Both the position numbers and the translations under genes were made by a program. Shown piece by piece: positions 25,139-33,859 of a stretch of 64,000 nt of DNA. This stretch comes from Streptomyces sp. NRRL F-5630. Lineage in GTDB: Bacteria; Actinomycetota; Actinomycetes; Streptomycetales; Streptomycetaceae. The stretch lies in the NCBI RefSeq assembly GCF_000719475.1, contig NZ_JOGO01000006.1:98224-162223 (forward strand), given 5' to 3'. Below the pieces are notes generated by a model. It was not told where the DNA came from, made no database searches, and saw only the letters and a program-made list of their open reading frames with translations. Each line of letters begins with the position of its first letter. Position 1 is the first letter of the stretch.

Positions 25139-26416
25139 TTACTGCTGCTGCGCGAGGCGCTTGTTGAACTCGCCCTCGACCTGCTTGGCCGCGTCCGCCG
25201 GGGACTTCCCCTTGAGGACGGCCGTCATGTAGGTCTTGATCGGGTTCGGGGCGTTCTCGACCGGGGCCCACTCCGGGATGAGCGGCGTGGTGCCACCGCC
25301 GGCGGCGGCGGGCGCGGCGGCCTGCGCGGCCGGGTTGCCCTTGAGCTCGCTCTCCAGGGAGGTCTTGTTCGGGATGACCCCGCCTTCCTTGGCGAGCTGG
25401 CCCTCGAACTTGTCGGAGAGCGCGAGCTTCAGGAACTCCTTGGCGAGGTCCTGCTTCTTGCTGCCCTCGGCGACGGCGAGGTTCGAGCCGCCGAGGAAGA
25501 CGCCCTCGGGCTTGCCGGCCGTGGCGCCGGGGATCGTGAAGTAGCCGATCTCCTTCTCGATCGCCGGGTTCGCCTTGATGGCGATGCCGGCCTCCCAGCC
25601 CATGCCGATGAACGCGCCGGTCTTGCCCTTGGCGAAGACCTCGCCCTGCTGCGGGGTGGCCTCGTCCTTGTCCTTGGGGGCCTTGGAGAGCGCCTGGAAC
25701 TTCTTGTAGGTCTCCATGGCGGCGGTGACCTTCGGGTCGGCCAGGTTGGAGACGTACTTGTCGCCGTCCTTCTTGACCAGTTCGGCGCCCTCGCCGATGG
25801 TGAGGCCGACGAAGTGGTACCAGTTCTGGCCCGGCAGGTAGATCGGCTCGGCCTTGGTCTTCTCGCCGATCTGCTGGAGGTCCTTGTAGAACTCGTCCCG
25901 CGTCTTCGGGGTGTCGGTGATCCCCGCGTCCTTCCAGATCTTCTTGTTGTAGAGGACGACGCGGTTGGCGACGTACCACGGGGCGGCGTACTGCTTGCCG
26001 TCCACGATCGCCGCCTTGTTGATCGACTCGGTCCAGTCGGAGCCGACCGAGGACTTCAGGTCACCGAGCTCCGCCAGGCCGCCGCTCTGGGCGTACGAGG
26101 CGGTCTGGGTGTTGCCGACCTCGAAGACGTCCGGCGGGTTGGACTCCGAGAGCGAGGTGGTCAGCTTCTGCTGGATGCCGTTCCACTGCTGGATCTCGAA
26201 CTTGACCTTGGCCTTGGTCTTCTTCTCGAAGGCCGCGGTGAGGTCCTTCTGCCACGTGTCGGGCGCCGAGCCGTCCATGACCCAGACCGTCAGGGTCTGG
26301 CCCTCGTAGCCGTCCTTGCCCGACGCGCCCTTCGACGAGTCGTCGTCCGAGCCGCACGCCGCGACCGAACCGACCATCACGACCGCACCGATCGCCGCTA
26401 TGAGCTTGCGCTTCAC
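25139..26416 (-). CDS. dasA: Chitobiose-binding lipoprotein DasA
   Basis: 425 residues from GTG 26416, with GAGGAGGG upstream. The lipoprotein signal ends in GSVAAC, with Cys21 as the lipidated residue. The rest is a family-1 extracellular sugar-binding protein (TLTVWVMDGSAPDTWQKDL; later GQNWYHFVGLTIGEGAEL). Lysine content is high, as is usual for these proteins. It captures N,N'-diacetylchitobiose outside the membrane and hands it to DasBC. Two dre sites lie 88-127 bases upstream, so DasR controls it directly. Confidence 0.95.
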   Translation of the reverse strand: MKRKLIAAIGAVVMVGSVAACGSDDDSSKGASGKDGYEGQTLTVWVMDGSAPDTWQKDLTAAFEKKTKAKVKFEIQQWNGIQQKLTTSLSESNPPDVFEVGNTQTASYAQSGGLAELGDLKSSVGSDWTESINKAAIVDGKQYAAPWYVANRVVLYNKKIWKDAGITDTPKTRDEFYKDLQQIGEKTKAEPIYLPGQNWYHFVGLTIGEGAELVKKDGDKYVSNLADPKVTAAMETYKKFQALSKAPKDKDEATPQQGEVFAKGKTGAFIGMGWEAGIAIKANPAIEKEIGYFTIPGATAGKPEGVFLGGSNLAVAEGSKKQDLAKEFLKLALSDKFEGQLAKEGGVIPNKTSLESELKGNPAAQAAAPAAAGGGTTPLIPEWAPVENAPNPIKTYMTAVLKGKSPADAAKQVEGEFNKRLAQQQ

Positions 26417-26503
26417 GCCACCCTCCTCAGGGATTCCAGCAACCCCCCACCCACAGCGACGGCACACGAACGGCAGCACTCGCGGGACTGGGACCTGGTC
26501 GTT

Positions 26504-26519
26504 AATGGTGTAGACCAGT
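26504..26519 (-). promoter_or_regulatory. DasR operator (dre) 1 of dasA
   Basis: On the minus strand ACTGGTCTACACCATT agrees with the dre consensus ACTGGTCTAGACCACT at 14 of 16 positions. It lies in the dasA-dasR intergenic region, 88 bases before dasA. Confidence 0.9.
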
Positions 26520-26527
26520 ACCGGGAG

Positions 26528-26543
26528 CTTGGCCTAGACCTTT
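26528..26543 (-). promoter_or_regulatory. DasR operator (dre) 2 of dasA, weaker
   Basis: On the minus strand AAAGGTCTAGGCCAAG keeps the GGTCTAG core and CCA, 11 of 16 consensus positions. Its centre is 24 bases from that of the first site, just over two helical turns, so two DasR dimers could bind side by side. Confidence 0.65.
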
Positions 26544-26814
26544 AGGGGTGTCAAGGGTGTATAAGAGGGGCTGTCCGCTCCGTTACCGGACCGGTACCTG
26601 AACCAGGTGTGAAACGCGTACGGCCGGGGGCAGACGCACCCGGCCCCCTGTGTCCGGGCCGCCGTGCCACGATGGGCGGCGCCGTGCGCACCACCGCACG
26701 ACGGCAGGACGACAGCACAGGCACCACCGCACCACAAGCGGTACGGCACCACAAGCACCCAGGAGCGGCCGGTCCCGACGAGGGCCGCCGAGCCGGAGAG
26801 GCGAGCGCGAAACA

Positions 26815-27612
26815 ATGGGCACCGACGGGGGCAGGACGCGATCCGGCCCGGACACCAAGGCCGGCGCGACCAAGACCGGCGCGCGCCCTCCGGCGCCCGC
26901 GCGCACCGCCCGGGTGCCGAAGTACTACCACCTCAAACGCCACCTCCAGGACATGACGCGCACGCTGCCCCCCGGCAGCCCGGTGCCCCCCGAACGCGCG
27001 CTCGCCGCCGAGTTCGACACGTCCCGCACGACGGTGCGCCAGGCGCTCCAGGAACTCGTCGTGGAGGGCCGGCTCGAACGCATCCAGGGCAAGGGCACCT
27101 TCGTCGCGAAGCCGAAGGTCTCGCAGGCGCTGCAACTGACCTCGTACACCGAGGACATGCGCGCCCAGGGGCTGGAACCGACGTCCCAGCTCCTGGACAT
27201 CGGCTATGTCACGGCGGAGGAGCGCCTCGCCCGGCTGCTCGGCATCGACACGGGCGGCAGGGTGCTGCGCATCGAGCGGCTGCGCCTGGCGAGCGGCGAG
27301 CCGATGGCGATCGAGACGACGCATCTGGCGGCCAAGCGCTTTCCCGCGCTGCGCCGTTCGCTCGTCAAGTACACGTCCCTGTACACCGCGCTCGCCGAGG
27401 TGTACGACGTGCGGCTCGCCGAGGCCGAGGAGACGATCGAGACCTCGCTCGCGACCCCGCGCGAGGCCTCCCTGCTCGGCACCGACGTGGGCCTGCCGAT
27501 GCTGCTGCTCTCACGGCACTCGGTGGACGGGCGCGGGGAGCCGGTGGAGTGGGTGCGCTCCGTCTACCGCGGCGACCGTTACAAGTTCGTGGCCAACCTG
27601 CGCCGTCCGTAA
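26815..27612 (+). CDS. dasR: GntR/HutC-family regulator DasR
   Basis: 265 residues from ATG 26815 ([13 protein letters not shown]). The winged helix spans about 33-100, with [20 protein letters not shown] and [20 protein letters not shown]. The UTRA effector domain follows ([40 protein letters not shown]). It represses amino-sugar uptake and, in S. coelicolor, antibiotic genes, and is released by glucosamine-6-P or related sugar phosphates. The N-terminal 30 residues are a poorly conserved Gly/Arg/Lys tail. It diverges from dasA. Confidence 0.95.
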   Translation: MGTDGGRTRSGPDTKAGATKTGARPPAPARTARVPKYYHLKRHLQDMTRTLPPGSPVPPERALAAEFDTSRTTVRQALQELVVEGRLERIQGKGTFVAKPKVSQALQLTSYTEDMRAQGLEPTSQLLDIGYVTAEERLARLLGIDTGGRVLRIERLRLASGEPMAIETTHLAAKRFPALRRSLVKYTSLYTALAEVYDVRLAEAEETIETSLATPREASLLGTDVGLPMLLLSRHSVDGRGEPVEWVRSVYRGDRYKFVANLRRP

Positions 27613-27817
27613 GTCCGTATCCTCCCGAAGGACAAAATCCCCCGCCCGCGCACACCCCGGGACACCCCGGACGCGGGCCGGCGCCCGAACGTGTCCGCTA
27701 TGCGGTACAGGGGTGTTGCCTGGCCGGTAACTGCCCTACATTTCCGCCGTCGCGTCGCGTGCGGCGACGCGCGCCCGCGCACACCGAGGTGCGCGGGGGA
27801 ACGAGGGGAGCCGGAAC

Positions 27818-28108
27818 ATGGCACGGGACGCGGGAACGACGGCGGAGCCGGGGGGAGGTGGCGGGACGCTGCCGGTCGTGACCCCTTTGCGGATCGTGGT
27901 CGGGCTCTGTCTCGTCGCACCCTTCGTGGCGATGCTGTGGGTGGGTTCGTACGCGAAGATCGACCCGACGTTCATCGGGATTCCGTTCTTCTACTGGTAC
28001 CAGATGCTGTGGGTCTTCATCTCCAGCGGACTGACCTTCCTCGCCTACAAGTTGTGGCAGCACGACCAGCGGGTGCGGCGCGCCGCGCGGGGCGGTGAGG
28101 TCACATGA
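27818..28108 (+). CDS. DUF3311 small membrane protein, symporter partner
   Basis: 96 residues from ATG 27818, with GAGGGGAG 7 bases upstream. Two hydrophobic segments (PLRIVVGLCLVAPFVAMLWV and FYWYQMLWVFISSGLTFLAY) make up most of the protein. DUF3311 proteins are encoded directly before SSS-family transporters. Here the stop overlaps the symporter start (ATGA), so it is translationally coupled and probably a small subunit. Confidence 0.88.
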   Translation: MARDAGTTAEPGGGGGTLPVVTPLRIVVGLCLVAPFVAMLWVGSYAKIDPTFIGIPFFYWYQMLWVFISSGLTFLAYKLWQHDQRVRRAARGGEVT

Positions 28109-29730
28109 AGGACGGCGTCAACGGGATCGCGCTCGCGGTCTTCATCTTCTTCTTCCTCGTCGTCACCGTCATGGGCTTCCTCGCGGCCCGCTGGCGGCGC
28201 TCCAGCGAGGAGAGCCTCGACGAATGGGGCCTCGGCGGGCGTTCGTTCGGCACCTGGGTGACCTGGTTCCTGCTCGGCGGCGACCTCTACACCGCCTACA
28301 CCTTCGTGGCGGTCCCCGCGGCGATCTACGCGGGCGGCGCGGCCGGCTTCTACGCCGTGCCGTACACGATCCTCGTCTACCCGCTCATCTTCACCTTCCT
28401 GCCCCGCCTGTGGTCGGTCTCGCACCGGCACGGGTACGTGACGACCTCGGACTTCGTGCGGGGCCGCTTCGGCTCCAAGGGGCTCTCGCTCGCCGTCGCG
28501 CTCACCGGCATCCTCGCCACGATGCCGTACATCGCGCTGCAACTCGTCGGCATCCAGGCCGTCCTGGACGTCATGGGCGTGGGCGGCGGCGAGGACACGA
28601 ACTGGTTTGTCAAGGACCTGCCACTGCTGATCGCTTTCGCCGTACTCGCCGCGTACACGTACTCCTCGGGACTGCGGGCCCCGGCGCTGATCGCCTTCGT
28701 CAAGGACGGGCTCATCTACCTCGTCATCGCGGTCGCGATCATCTACATCCCGATCAAGCTCGGCGGTTTCGACGACATCTTCGCGAAGGCCGGTGACGCG
28801 CTCTCGCAGAAGAACCCCGCGACAGGACAGCCGAAGGGCGCGCTCGCGCCCGGCGAGGCAGGCCAGTGGGGGTACGCGACGCTCGCGCTCGGCTCGGCGC
28901 TCGCGCTCTTCATGTACCCGCACTCGGTGACGGCGACGCTCTCGTCGAGCAAGCGGAACGTGATCCGGCGCAACACCACGATCCTGCCGCTCTACTCGCT
29001 CATGCTGGGGCTGCTCGCACTCCTCGGCTTCATGGCGATCGCGAGCGGGATCAAGGTGAGCAACGGCCAGCTCGCGATCCCGCAGCTCTTCGAGGACATG
29101 TTCCCGGACTGGTTCGCCGGGGTCGCCTTCGCCGCGATCGGCATCGGCGCGCTCGTCCCGGCGGCGATCATGTCGATCGCCGCGGCGAACCTCTTCACGC
29201 GCAACATCTACAAGGACTTCCTGAAGCCGGACGCGACCCCCGCGCAGGAAGCGAGGATCTCCAAGCTGGTCTCGCTGCTCGTGAAGGTCGGCGCGCTGAT
29301 CTTCGTGCTCGGCATGGACAAGACCGTCGCGATCAACTTCCAGCTTCTCGGCGGCATCTGGATCCTCCAGACGCTCCCCGCGCTCGTCGGCGGCCTCTTC
29401 ACGCGCTGGTTCCACCGCTGGGCGCTGCTCGCCGGCTGGGCGGCCGGGATGGCGTACGGCACCTGGGCGGCCTGGTCGACGTCCTCGCCCACCCAGGACC
29501 ACTTCGGGGGCTCCTCGAAGGAGATCCCGGGGCTCGGCGAGATCGGGTACATCGGGATGACGGCGATCGTCCTGAACGCCGTGGTCACCGTCGTGCTGAC
29601 GCTCGTGCTGCGGGCCGTCAAGGCGCCGGACGGCGTGGACGAGACGCAGCCGTCCGACTACGTCGCGGACGCGGGCGATCCCGGGGTGAAGGACCTGCCG
29701 CCGGCCGTACCGGAAACGGCGGGGCACTGA
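28105..29730 (+). CDS. Sodium:solute symporter (SSS family)
   Basis: 541 residues from ATG 28105. About 13 membrane segments. The early motif EWGLGGRSFGTWVTWFLLGG and the sodium-site helix FAAIGIGALVPAAIMSIAAA are typical of MctP-like members. These carry monocarboxylates or other small organic acids with Na+. The substrate cannot be read from the sequence. A perfect terminator follows. Confidence 0.9.
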   Translation: MKDGVNGIALAVFIFFFLVVTVMGFLAARWRRSSEESLDEWGLGGRSFGTWVTWFLLGGDLYTAYTFVAVPAAIYAGGAAGFYAVPYTILVYPLIFTFLPRLWSVSHRHGYVTTSDFVRGRFGSKGLSLAVALTGILATMPYIALQLVGIQAVLDVMGVGGGEDTNWFVKDLPLLIAFAVLAAYTYSSGLRAPALIAFVKDGLIYLVIAVAIIYIPIKLGGFDDIFAKAGDALSQKNPATGQPKGALAPGEAGQWGYATLALGSALALFMYPHSVTATLSSSKRNVIRRNTTILPLYSLMLGLLALLGFMAIASGIKVSNGQLAIPQLFEDMFPDWFAGVAFAAIGIGALVPAAIMSIAAANLFTRNIYKDFLKPDATPAQEARISKLVSLLVKVGALIFVLGMDKTVAINFQLLGGIWILQTLPALVGGLFTRWFHRWALLAGWAAGMAYGTWAAWSTSSPTQDHFGGSSKEIPGLGEIGYIGMTAIVLNAVVTVVLTLVLRAVKAPDGVDETQPSDYVADAGDPGVKDLPPAVPETAGH

Positions 29731-29775
29731 CCCCGGAGCGTGACCCGCGGGACTCCCCCGGGCCCCGCTCCCCGA

Positions 29776-29812
29776 ACGCCGGAGAGGCCGCGTCGCGCGG
29801 CCTCTCCGGCGT
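29776..29812 (+). terminator. Terminator after the symporter
   Basis: ACGCCGGAGAGGCCGCG (29776-29792) and CGCGGCCTCTCCGGCGT (29796-29812) form a perfect 17-bp stem with loop TCG. No T-run follows, as is common in Streptomyces. Confidence 0.85.
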
Positions 29813-30087
29813 CCGCATATGCCGTGACGCACCCTCACTTACAGCGACCGAAATCCGAACACGCGCGCCACTCGGTCCGCCCGGTAAAAACTCCGCCGGA
29901 CCCCGCTTGTGGGGTCCCCTCAAGCCATACGATCGACGCCGCCGCCCCCACGGCCCCCCGTCACCCCACCGGGCACAAGACGCCTTGTCGGCACCCCACA
30001 ACCGTTGACCTCCACGTAACACTCCCCGCCCCCGACACAACATCTGGGGCCTCCTTTCCCGCCCGCCCCCCAGATGTATGCTCTTCC

Positions 30088-30184
30088 TCGCTGTCGGCAG
30101 GGGAATCCGGTGCGAGTCCGGGACTGTCCCGCAACGGTGTGCGACGCGCCCCGCGGCGTGTCGCGAGTCCGATGACCTGCCGAA
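30088..30184 (+). ncRNA. Cobalamin riboswitch before nrdAB
   Basis: The conserved core GGGAATCCGGTGCGAGTCC starts at 30100 and is followed by GACTGTCCCGCAACGGT. The B12 box is represented by GTCCGATGACCTGCC (30167-30181). The closing stem P1 pairs TCGGCAGG (30094-30101) with CCTGCCGA (30177-30184). In S. coelicolor the nrdABS operon is repressed by B12 through such an element. The GC-rich segment 30185-30330 before the nrdA start must hold the expression platform. The wider gap 29813-30334 has no gene. Confidence 0.92.
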
Positions 30185-30334
30185 AGCGCGCCGCCGCCCC
30201 GCCCGGGCGCGGCGCCAGACGTCCGGGCCCCGCGGAAAGGGCAGGGGACGTGACGCGGTGTGCCCGAAAGCGCTGCCGTCGTCCCGTCGCCGCCCCGCCC
30301 CGAGGCCCCCGCCGAGCGAGGGAGAGCCACCCCA

Positions 30335-32707
30335 GTGACCATCGCGCCAGCAGATCCCGCCTCATCGGTCGCGGCCGAGCAGGACCTTCCCGGGACCGCC
30401 CTGTTGCGGACCCTCACGGAACTCACCGCCGACCTCCCCGACACCGACCCCGGCCGGGTCGCCGCCGCCGCCCTGCGCGGCCGCAGCGCCCACGCCGACG
30501 AGGCGGAGCTGCGCGAGCTGGCCACCGAGGCCGCCGCGGGCCTCATCTCCGAGGACCCCGCCTACTCCCGGCTCGCCGCCCGTCTGCTGGCCCTCGCGAT
30601 CGTCGAGGAGGCCGCGGGGCAGGGCGCGAGCGGCTTCGCGGCCTCCGTCGCCGTGGGCCACCGCGAGGGCCTGATCGGCGACCGCACCGCGGAGTTCGTC
30701 GCCACGCACGCCGCCCGCCTGGACGCGCTCATCGACAGCGCGGGCGACGACCGCTTCGGCTACTTCGGCCTGCGCACCCTCTACAGCCGCTACCTCCTGC
30801 GGCACCCGATCACCCGCAAGGTCATCGAGACCCCCCAGCACTTCCTGCTGCGCGTCGCCGCCGGGCTCGCCGCCGACGACAGCCTCCCGGCCGTCGACGA
30901 GGTCGCGAGCCTCTACCGGCTCATGAGCCGCCTGGACTACCTGCCGTCCTCGCCGACGCTCTTCAACTCCGGTACGCGGCACCCGCAGATGTCCTCCTGC
31001 TACCTCCTGGACTCGCCGAAGGACGAGCTGGACTCGATCTACGAGCGCTACCTCCAGGTCGCGCGGCTCTCCAAGCACGCGGGCGGCATCGGCATCGCGT
31101 ACTCCCGCATCCGCTCGCGCGGTTCGCTGATCCGGGGCACCAACGGGCACTCCAACGGCATCGTCCCGTTCCTCAAGACGCTCGACTCCTCCGTCGCCGC
31201 CGTCAACCAGGGCGGGCGCCGCAAGGGCGCCGCCGCCGTCTACCTGGAGACGTGGCACTCGGACATCGAGGAGTTCCTGGAACTGCGCGACAACACGGGC
31301 GAGGACCAGCGCCGCACCCACCACCTCAACCTCGCCCACTGGATTCCCGACGAGTTCATGCGCCGCGTCGCCGCCGACGCCGAGTGGTCGCTCTTCTCGC
31401 CGGCCGACGTGCCCGAGCTGACCGACCTGTGGGGCGAGGAGTTCGAGGCCGCGTACCGCGCCGCCGAGGCGAAGGGCCTGGCCCGCAAGACGATCCCGGC
31501 GCGCGAGCTGTACGGCCGCATGATGCGCACCCTCGCGCAGACCGGCCAGGGCTGGATGACCTTCAAGGACCACTCCAACCGGACCGCGAACCAGACCGCC
31601 GAGCCCGGCAGCGTCGTGCACTCCTCGAACCTGTGCACCGAGATCATCGAGGTCACCGACGACGGCGAGACCGCCGTGTGCAACCTCGGCTCCGTCAACC
31701 TCGGCGCCTTCGTCGACAACGGCGCGATCGACTGGGAGCGCCTGGACGAGACCGTCCGCACGGCCGTCACCTTCCTCGACCGCGTCGTGGACATCAACTT
31801 CTACCCGACCGGCCAGGCCGCCGCCTCCAACGCCCGCTGGCGCCCCGTGGGCCTGGGCGCGATGGGTCTCCAGGACGTCTTCTTCAAGCTGCGGCTGCCC
31901 TTCGACTCGGCCGAGGCGAAGGCCGTGTCCACCCGTATCGCCGAGCGCATCATGCTCGCCGCCTACGAGGCGTCCGCCGACCTCGCCGAGAAGCACGGCC
32001 CGGTCCCCGCCTGGGAGAAGACCCGGACGGCGCGCGGTGTCCTGCACCCCGACCACTACGACGTGGAGCGGACCTGGCCGGAGCGCTGGGAGGCGCTGCG
32101 CGCCCGCATCGCGAAGACCGGGATGCGCAACTCGCTGCTCCTCGCGATCGCGCCGACCGCGACGATCGCCTCGATCGCCGGCGTCTACGAGTGCGTCGAG
32201 CCGCAGGTCTCCAACCTGTTCAAGCGCGAGACGCTCAGCGGCGAGTTCCTCCAGGTCAACGGCTACCTCGTCGAGGACCTGAAGAAGCTCGGCGTGTGGG
32301 ACGCGCGCACCCGTGAGGCGCTGCGCGAGGCGAACGGCTCGGTCCAGGGCTTCAACTGGATTCCCGAGGAGGTCCGCGCGCTGTACCGCACGGCGTGGGA
32401 GCTTCCGCAGCGCGGCCTCATCGACATGGCCGCCGAGCGGACCGCCTTCCTCGACCAGAGCCAGTCGCTCAACCTCTTCATGGAGACGCCGACGATCGGC
32501 AAGCTCTCCTCGATGTACGCGCACGCCTGGAACAAGGGCCTGAAGACGACGTACTACCTGCGTTCGCGTCCCGCGACGCGCATCGCCCGCGCGGCCGGTT
32601 CCTCGGCCGCCGAAGCCGCACCCATCCCGGTCCAGCAGAGCGTGCCCGACGCCGAGGCCATCGCCTGCTCCCTGGAGAACCCCGAGTCCTGCGAGGCCTG
32701 CCAGTAA
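30335..32707 (+). CDS. nrdA: Class Ia ribonucleotide reductase large subunit
   Basis: 790 residues from GTG 30335, with GAGGGAG 8 bases upstream; an earlier GTG at 30260 has no site. An N-terminal helical region (ATP-cone-like position, about 20-100) precedes the catalytic barrel. Active-site residues are in HSSNLCTEIIEV (N-x-C-x-E), with the cysteine pair in MSSCYLLDS and VCNLGSVNL. The C-terminal redox pair is in ESCEACQ. It reduces ribonucleoside diphosphates using the radical from NrdB. Expression should fall when B12 is present, leaving the class II enzyme to work. Confidence 0.95.
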   Translation: MTIAPADPASSVAAEQDLPGTALLRTLTELTADLPDTDPGRVAAAALRGRSAHADEAELRELATEAAAGLISEDPAYSRLAARLLALAIVEEAAGQGASGFAASVAVGHREGLIGDRTAEFVATHAARLDALIDSAGDDRFGYFGLRTLYSRYLLRHPITRKVIETPQHFLLRVAAGLAADDSLPAVDEVASLYRLMSRLDYLPSSPTLFNSGTRHPQMSSCYLLDSPKDELDSIYERYLQVARLSKHAGGIGIAYSRIRSRGSLIRGTNGHSNGIVPFLKTLDSSVAAVNQGGRRKGAAAVYLETWHSDIEEFLELRDNTGEDQRRTHHLNLAHWIPDEFMRRVAADAEWSLFSPADVPELTDLWGEEFEAAYRAAEAKGLARKTIPARELYGRMMRTLAQTGQGWMTFKDHSNRTANQTAEPGSVVHSSNLCTEIIEVTDDGETAVCNLGSVNLGAFVDNGAIDWERLDETVRTAVTFLDRVVDINFYPTGQAAASNARWRPVGLGAMGLQDVFFKLRLPFDSAEAKAVSTRIAERIMLAAYEASADLAEKHGPVPAWEKTRTARGVLHPDHYDVERTWPERWEALRARIAKTGMRNSLLLAIAPTATIASIAGVYECVEPQVSNLFKRETLSGEFLQVNGYLVEDLKKLGVWDARTREALREANGSVQGFNWIPEEVRALYRTAWELPQRGLIDMAAERTAFLDQSQSLNLFMETPTIGKLSSMYAHAWNKGLKTTYYLRSRPATRIARAAGSSAAEAAPIPVQQSVPDAEAIACSLENPESCEACQ

Positions 32708-33744
32708 TGTCCGAATCCACCCTTCCCGAGCAGAAGAAGCGCAACCAGAACCTCCTGGACCCCGGCTTCGAGCTGACGCTGCGCCCCATGCGCTACCCGG
32801 ACTTCTACGAGCGCTACCGGGACGCGATCAAGAACACGTGGACCGTCGAGGAGGTCGACCTCCACTCGGACGTCGCCGACCTCGCGAAGCTCACGCCCGG
32901 TGAGCAGCACCTCATCGGCCGCCTCGTGGCGTTCTTCGCGACGGGCGACTCGATCGTGGCGAACAACCTGGTGCTGACGCTGTACAAGCACATCAACTCC
33001 CCGGAGGCGCGGCTCTACCTGAGCCGGCAGCTCTTCGAGGAGGCCGTGCACGTGCAGTTCTACCTGACGCTGCTCGACACGTACCTGCCCGACCCGGACG
33101 ACCGCGCGGCCGCCTTCGCCGCCGTGGAGAACATCCCGTCCATCCGCGCGAAGGCGGAGTTCTGCTTCAAGTGGATCGACGAGGTCGAGAAGATCGACCG
33201 GCTGGAGACGCAGGCCGACCGGCGGCGGTTCCTGCTCAACCTGATCTGCTTCGCGGCGTGCATCGAGGGCCTCTTCTTCTACGGCGCCTTCGCGTACGTG
33301 TACTGGTTCCGCTCGCGCGGCCTGCTGCACGGACTCGCGACCGGCACCAACTGGGTCTTCCGCGACGAGACGATGCACATGAGCTTCGCCTTCGACGTCG
33401 TCGACACGGTCCGCAAGGAGGAGCCGGAGCTGTTCGACGACAAGCTGGAGGCCGAGGTCAAGGAGATGCTCGCCGGGGCGGTCGACGCGGAGCTGCAGTT
33501 CGCGCGCGACCTGTGCGGTGACGGCCTGCCCGGCATGAACACCGAGTCGATGCGCGAGTACCTCCAGTGCGTCGCCGACCAGCGCCTCGTGCGCCTCGGC
33601 TTCTCGCCGGTGTACGGCTCCAGCAACCCCTTCTCCTTCATGGAGCTCCAGGGGGTGCAGGAGCTGACGAACTTCTTCGAGCGGCGGCCGTCCGCCTACC
33701 AGGTCGCGGTCGAGGGTTCGGTCTCCTTCGACGACGACTTCTAA
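32707..33744 (+). CDS. nrdB: Class Ia ribonucleotide reductase small subunit
   Basis: 345 residues from ATG 32707, which overlaps the nrdA stop by one base (TAATG). Iron ligands are visible: D in FFATGDSIVANN, E and H in LFEEAVHVQFYL, and E-x-x-H in FRDETMHMSFAF. The radical Tyr is kept, four residues after the His (H-V-Q-F-Y). The C-terminal tail (VEGSVSFDDDF) is the docking peptide for NrdA. In S. coelicolor an AraC-like gene, nrdS, follows; here a terminator follows directly and nrdS is absent at this place. Confidence 0.95.
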   Translation: MSESTLPEQKKRNQNLLDPGFELTLRPMRYPDFYERYRDAIKNTWTVEEVDLHSDVADLAKLTPGEQHLIGRLVAFFATGDSIVANNLVLTLYKHINSPEARLYLSRQLFEEAVHVQFYLTLLDTYLPDPDDRAAAFAAVENIPSIRAKAEFCFKWIDEVEKIDRLETQADRRRFLLNLICFAACIEGLFFYGAFAYVYWFRSRGLLHGLATGTNWVFRDETMHMSFAFDVVDTVRKEEPELFDDKLEAEVKEMLAGAVDAELQFARDLCGDGLPGMNTESMREYLQCVADQRLVRLGFSPVYGSSNPFSFMELQGVQELTNFFERRPSAYQVAVEGSVSFDDDF

Positions 33745-33809
33745 GCGGCTCGCGCCTGCCGCGGCCGAGCGCACCGCTCGCGCCCGCCGCGGGCCGTTCC
33801 CGCTCCGGA

Positions 33810-33843
33810 GGGGGGCCGGGTCCCGTACGGGACCCGGCCCCCC
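33810..33843. terminator. Bidirectional terminator between nrdB and the P450 gene
   Basis: GGGGGGCCGGGTCCC (33810-33824) pairs perfectly with GGGACCCGGCCCCCC (33829-33843) around GTAC. Confidence 0.88.
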
Positions 33844-33859
33844 TCGCGTGGTCGCGGAG

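Noticed and set aside
28045..29838. 597-residue open frame on the minus strand
   Set aside because: It lies opposite the sodium:solute symporter, which has clear family motifs; the minus frame is Arg/Asp/His-rich and has no motif.
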